From assembly GCF_013167215.1 (NCBI RefSeq), contig NZ_JABJWY010000034.1, positions 434,001 to 498,000 on the forward strand: a stretch of 64,000 bases of DNA. Direction: 5' to 3'. This DNA is from Sphingobacterium prati (GTDB lineage: Bacteria > Bacteroidota > Bacteroidia > Sphingobacteriales > Sphingobacteriaceae). Each line of letters opens with the position of its first letter. The stretch's first letter is position 1. A program made the translations under genes and the position numbers. This document shows, piece after piece, positions 63,750 through 64,000 of the stretch. Below the pieces are notes generated by a model. That model ran no database searches. It was not told the origin of the DNA and saw only the letters and a list, made by a program, of their open reading frames with translations.

Positions 63750-64000
63750 ATGGATAAATTGAAGAAATTCCAATTGATGGAAAAAATAGCAAGAGAGTTA
63801 GAAGATGTCAGAAACAGTCAACAAGCTGTTTTGGAAAAAATAGGCAAAATCGAAGTTGATAACATCGAACTTGGTGATAAGAATATCGAAAAGACAATTC
63901 CTGAGATCTATCAACGTACAGCCGATAATTCAGACGCTATTAAAGCGCTACTGGAATCTTTTCAAGAACAGACTGCAGAGTTTGGCGAAAAAAACAATGT
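63750..64000 (+). CDS. Hypothetical protein, 3' end missing
   Basis: An open frame starts at the ATG at 63750 and runs off the window, giving 83 residues. It is charged and helical (KKFQLMEKIARELEDVRNSQQAVLEKIGKIE, then IPEIYQRTADNSDAIKALLESFQEQTAEF), with no signal peptide, and looks like a coiled coil. No family recognised. Confidence 0.55.
   Translation, partial: MDKLKKFQLMEKIARELEDVRNSQQAVLEKIGKIEVDNIELGDKNIEKTIPEIYQRTADNSDAIKALLESFQEQTAEFGEKNN

Overview
The window looks like ordinary chromosome from a member of the Bacteroidota, most likely the Sphingobacteriaceae (Sphingobacterium-like). The evidence is the gene content: FabV, a TIGR02757/DUF2400 protein, DUF1573, DUF4836-like proteins, an SGNH hydrolase with its own N-terminal domain, and a TPR two-component kinase. 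Shine-Dalgarno sequences are generally weak, and many genes are preceded by the Bacteroidota -7 promoter element TAnnTTTG; the tRNA-Lys gene carries a full TTTG-N20-TACTTTTG promoter. I see no rRNA operon, insertion sequence, integrase, prophage or CRISPR array. The species assignment is inference.

Layout. 1-9.5 kb: the 3' part of lysS, a repeat-bearing spacer, a patatin-like lipase, a SpmA/SpmB-type membrane protein, mgsA, an OsmC protein, coaA, a MscS channel and a copper-type P-ATPase. 9.6-14.6 kb: gyrA followed by two tightly spaced TPR proteins. 14.7-24.1 kb: mixed housekeeping and envelope genes (FKBP isomerase, OsmC, MFS, FabV, DMT exporter, ABC exporter, S1/P1 nuclease, lipocalin). 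24.2-28.9 kb: ammonium transporter divergent from a beta-barrel porin, then a DUF937/OmpA protein and a NUDIX hydrolase. 28.9-31.6 kb: two L,D-transpeptidase-type proteins and an esterase. 31.7-36.1 kb: sbcDC behind a 50-bp perfect palindrome. 36.1-43.7 kb: a small ORF unit, an AI-2E family permease, a thioredoxin-fold lipoprotein with gapA, TIGR02757, pyrD, an ABC-F ATPase and tRNA-Lys(TTT). 43.8-46.4 kb: two probable lipoproteins, a decayed Phd-like antitoxin reading frame and a PfkB kinase. 46.5-54.6 kb: a membrane protein, YihY, a translationally coupled pair of DUF4836-like envelope proteins and a NarL-type two-component system. 54.8-64 kb: an SMR exporter, a degenerate DEAD-box protein, an SGNH hydrolase, kdsA, recQ, kdsD, a DUF1573 protein, an aminotransferase and the start of one more gene.

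How the genes relate. KdsD and KdsA catalyse two steps of Kdo synthesis and flank recQ. SbcD and SbcC form one nuclease complex. AmtB and the divergent porin plausibly pair as inner- and outer-membrane routes. The two L,D-transpeptidases, the OmpA-domain protein and the lipoproteins act on the cell envelope.

I did not find a clear undescribed multi-gene system. The observations most worth a second look are the spacer-free palindrome overlapping the likely sbcDC promoter (SbcCD cleaves such structures), the 11-nt phased repeats with a 22-bp hairpin near 1.7 kb, the DEAD-box protein that has lost motifs II, V and VI, and the orphan antitoxin-like remnant near 45.3 kb.
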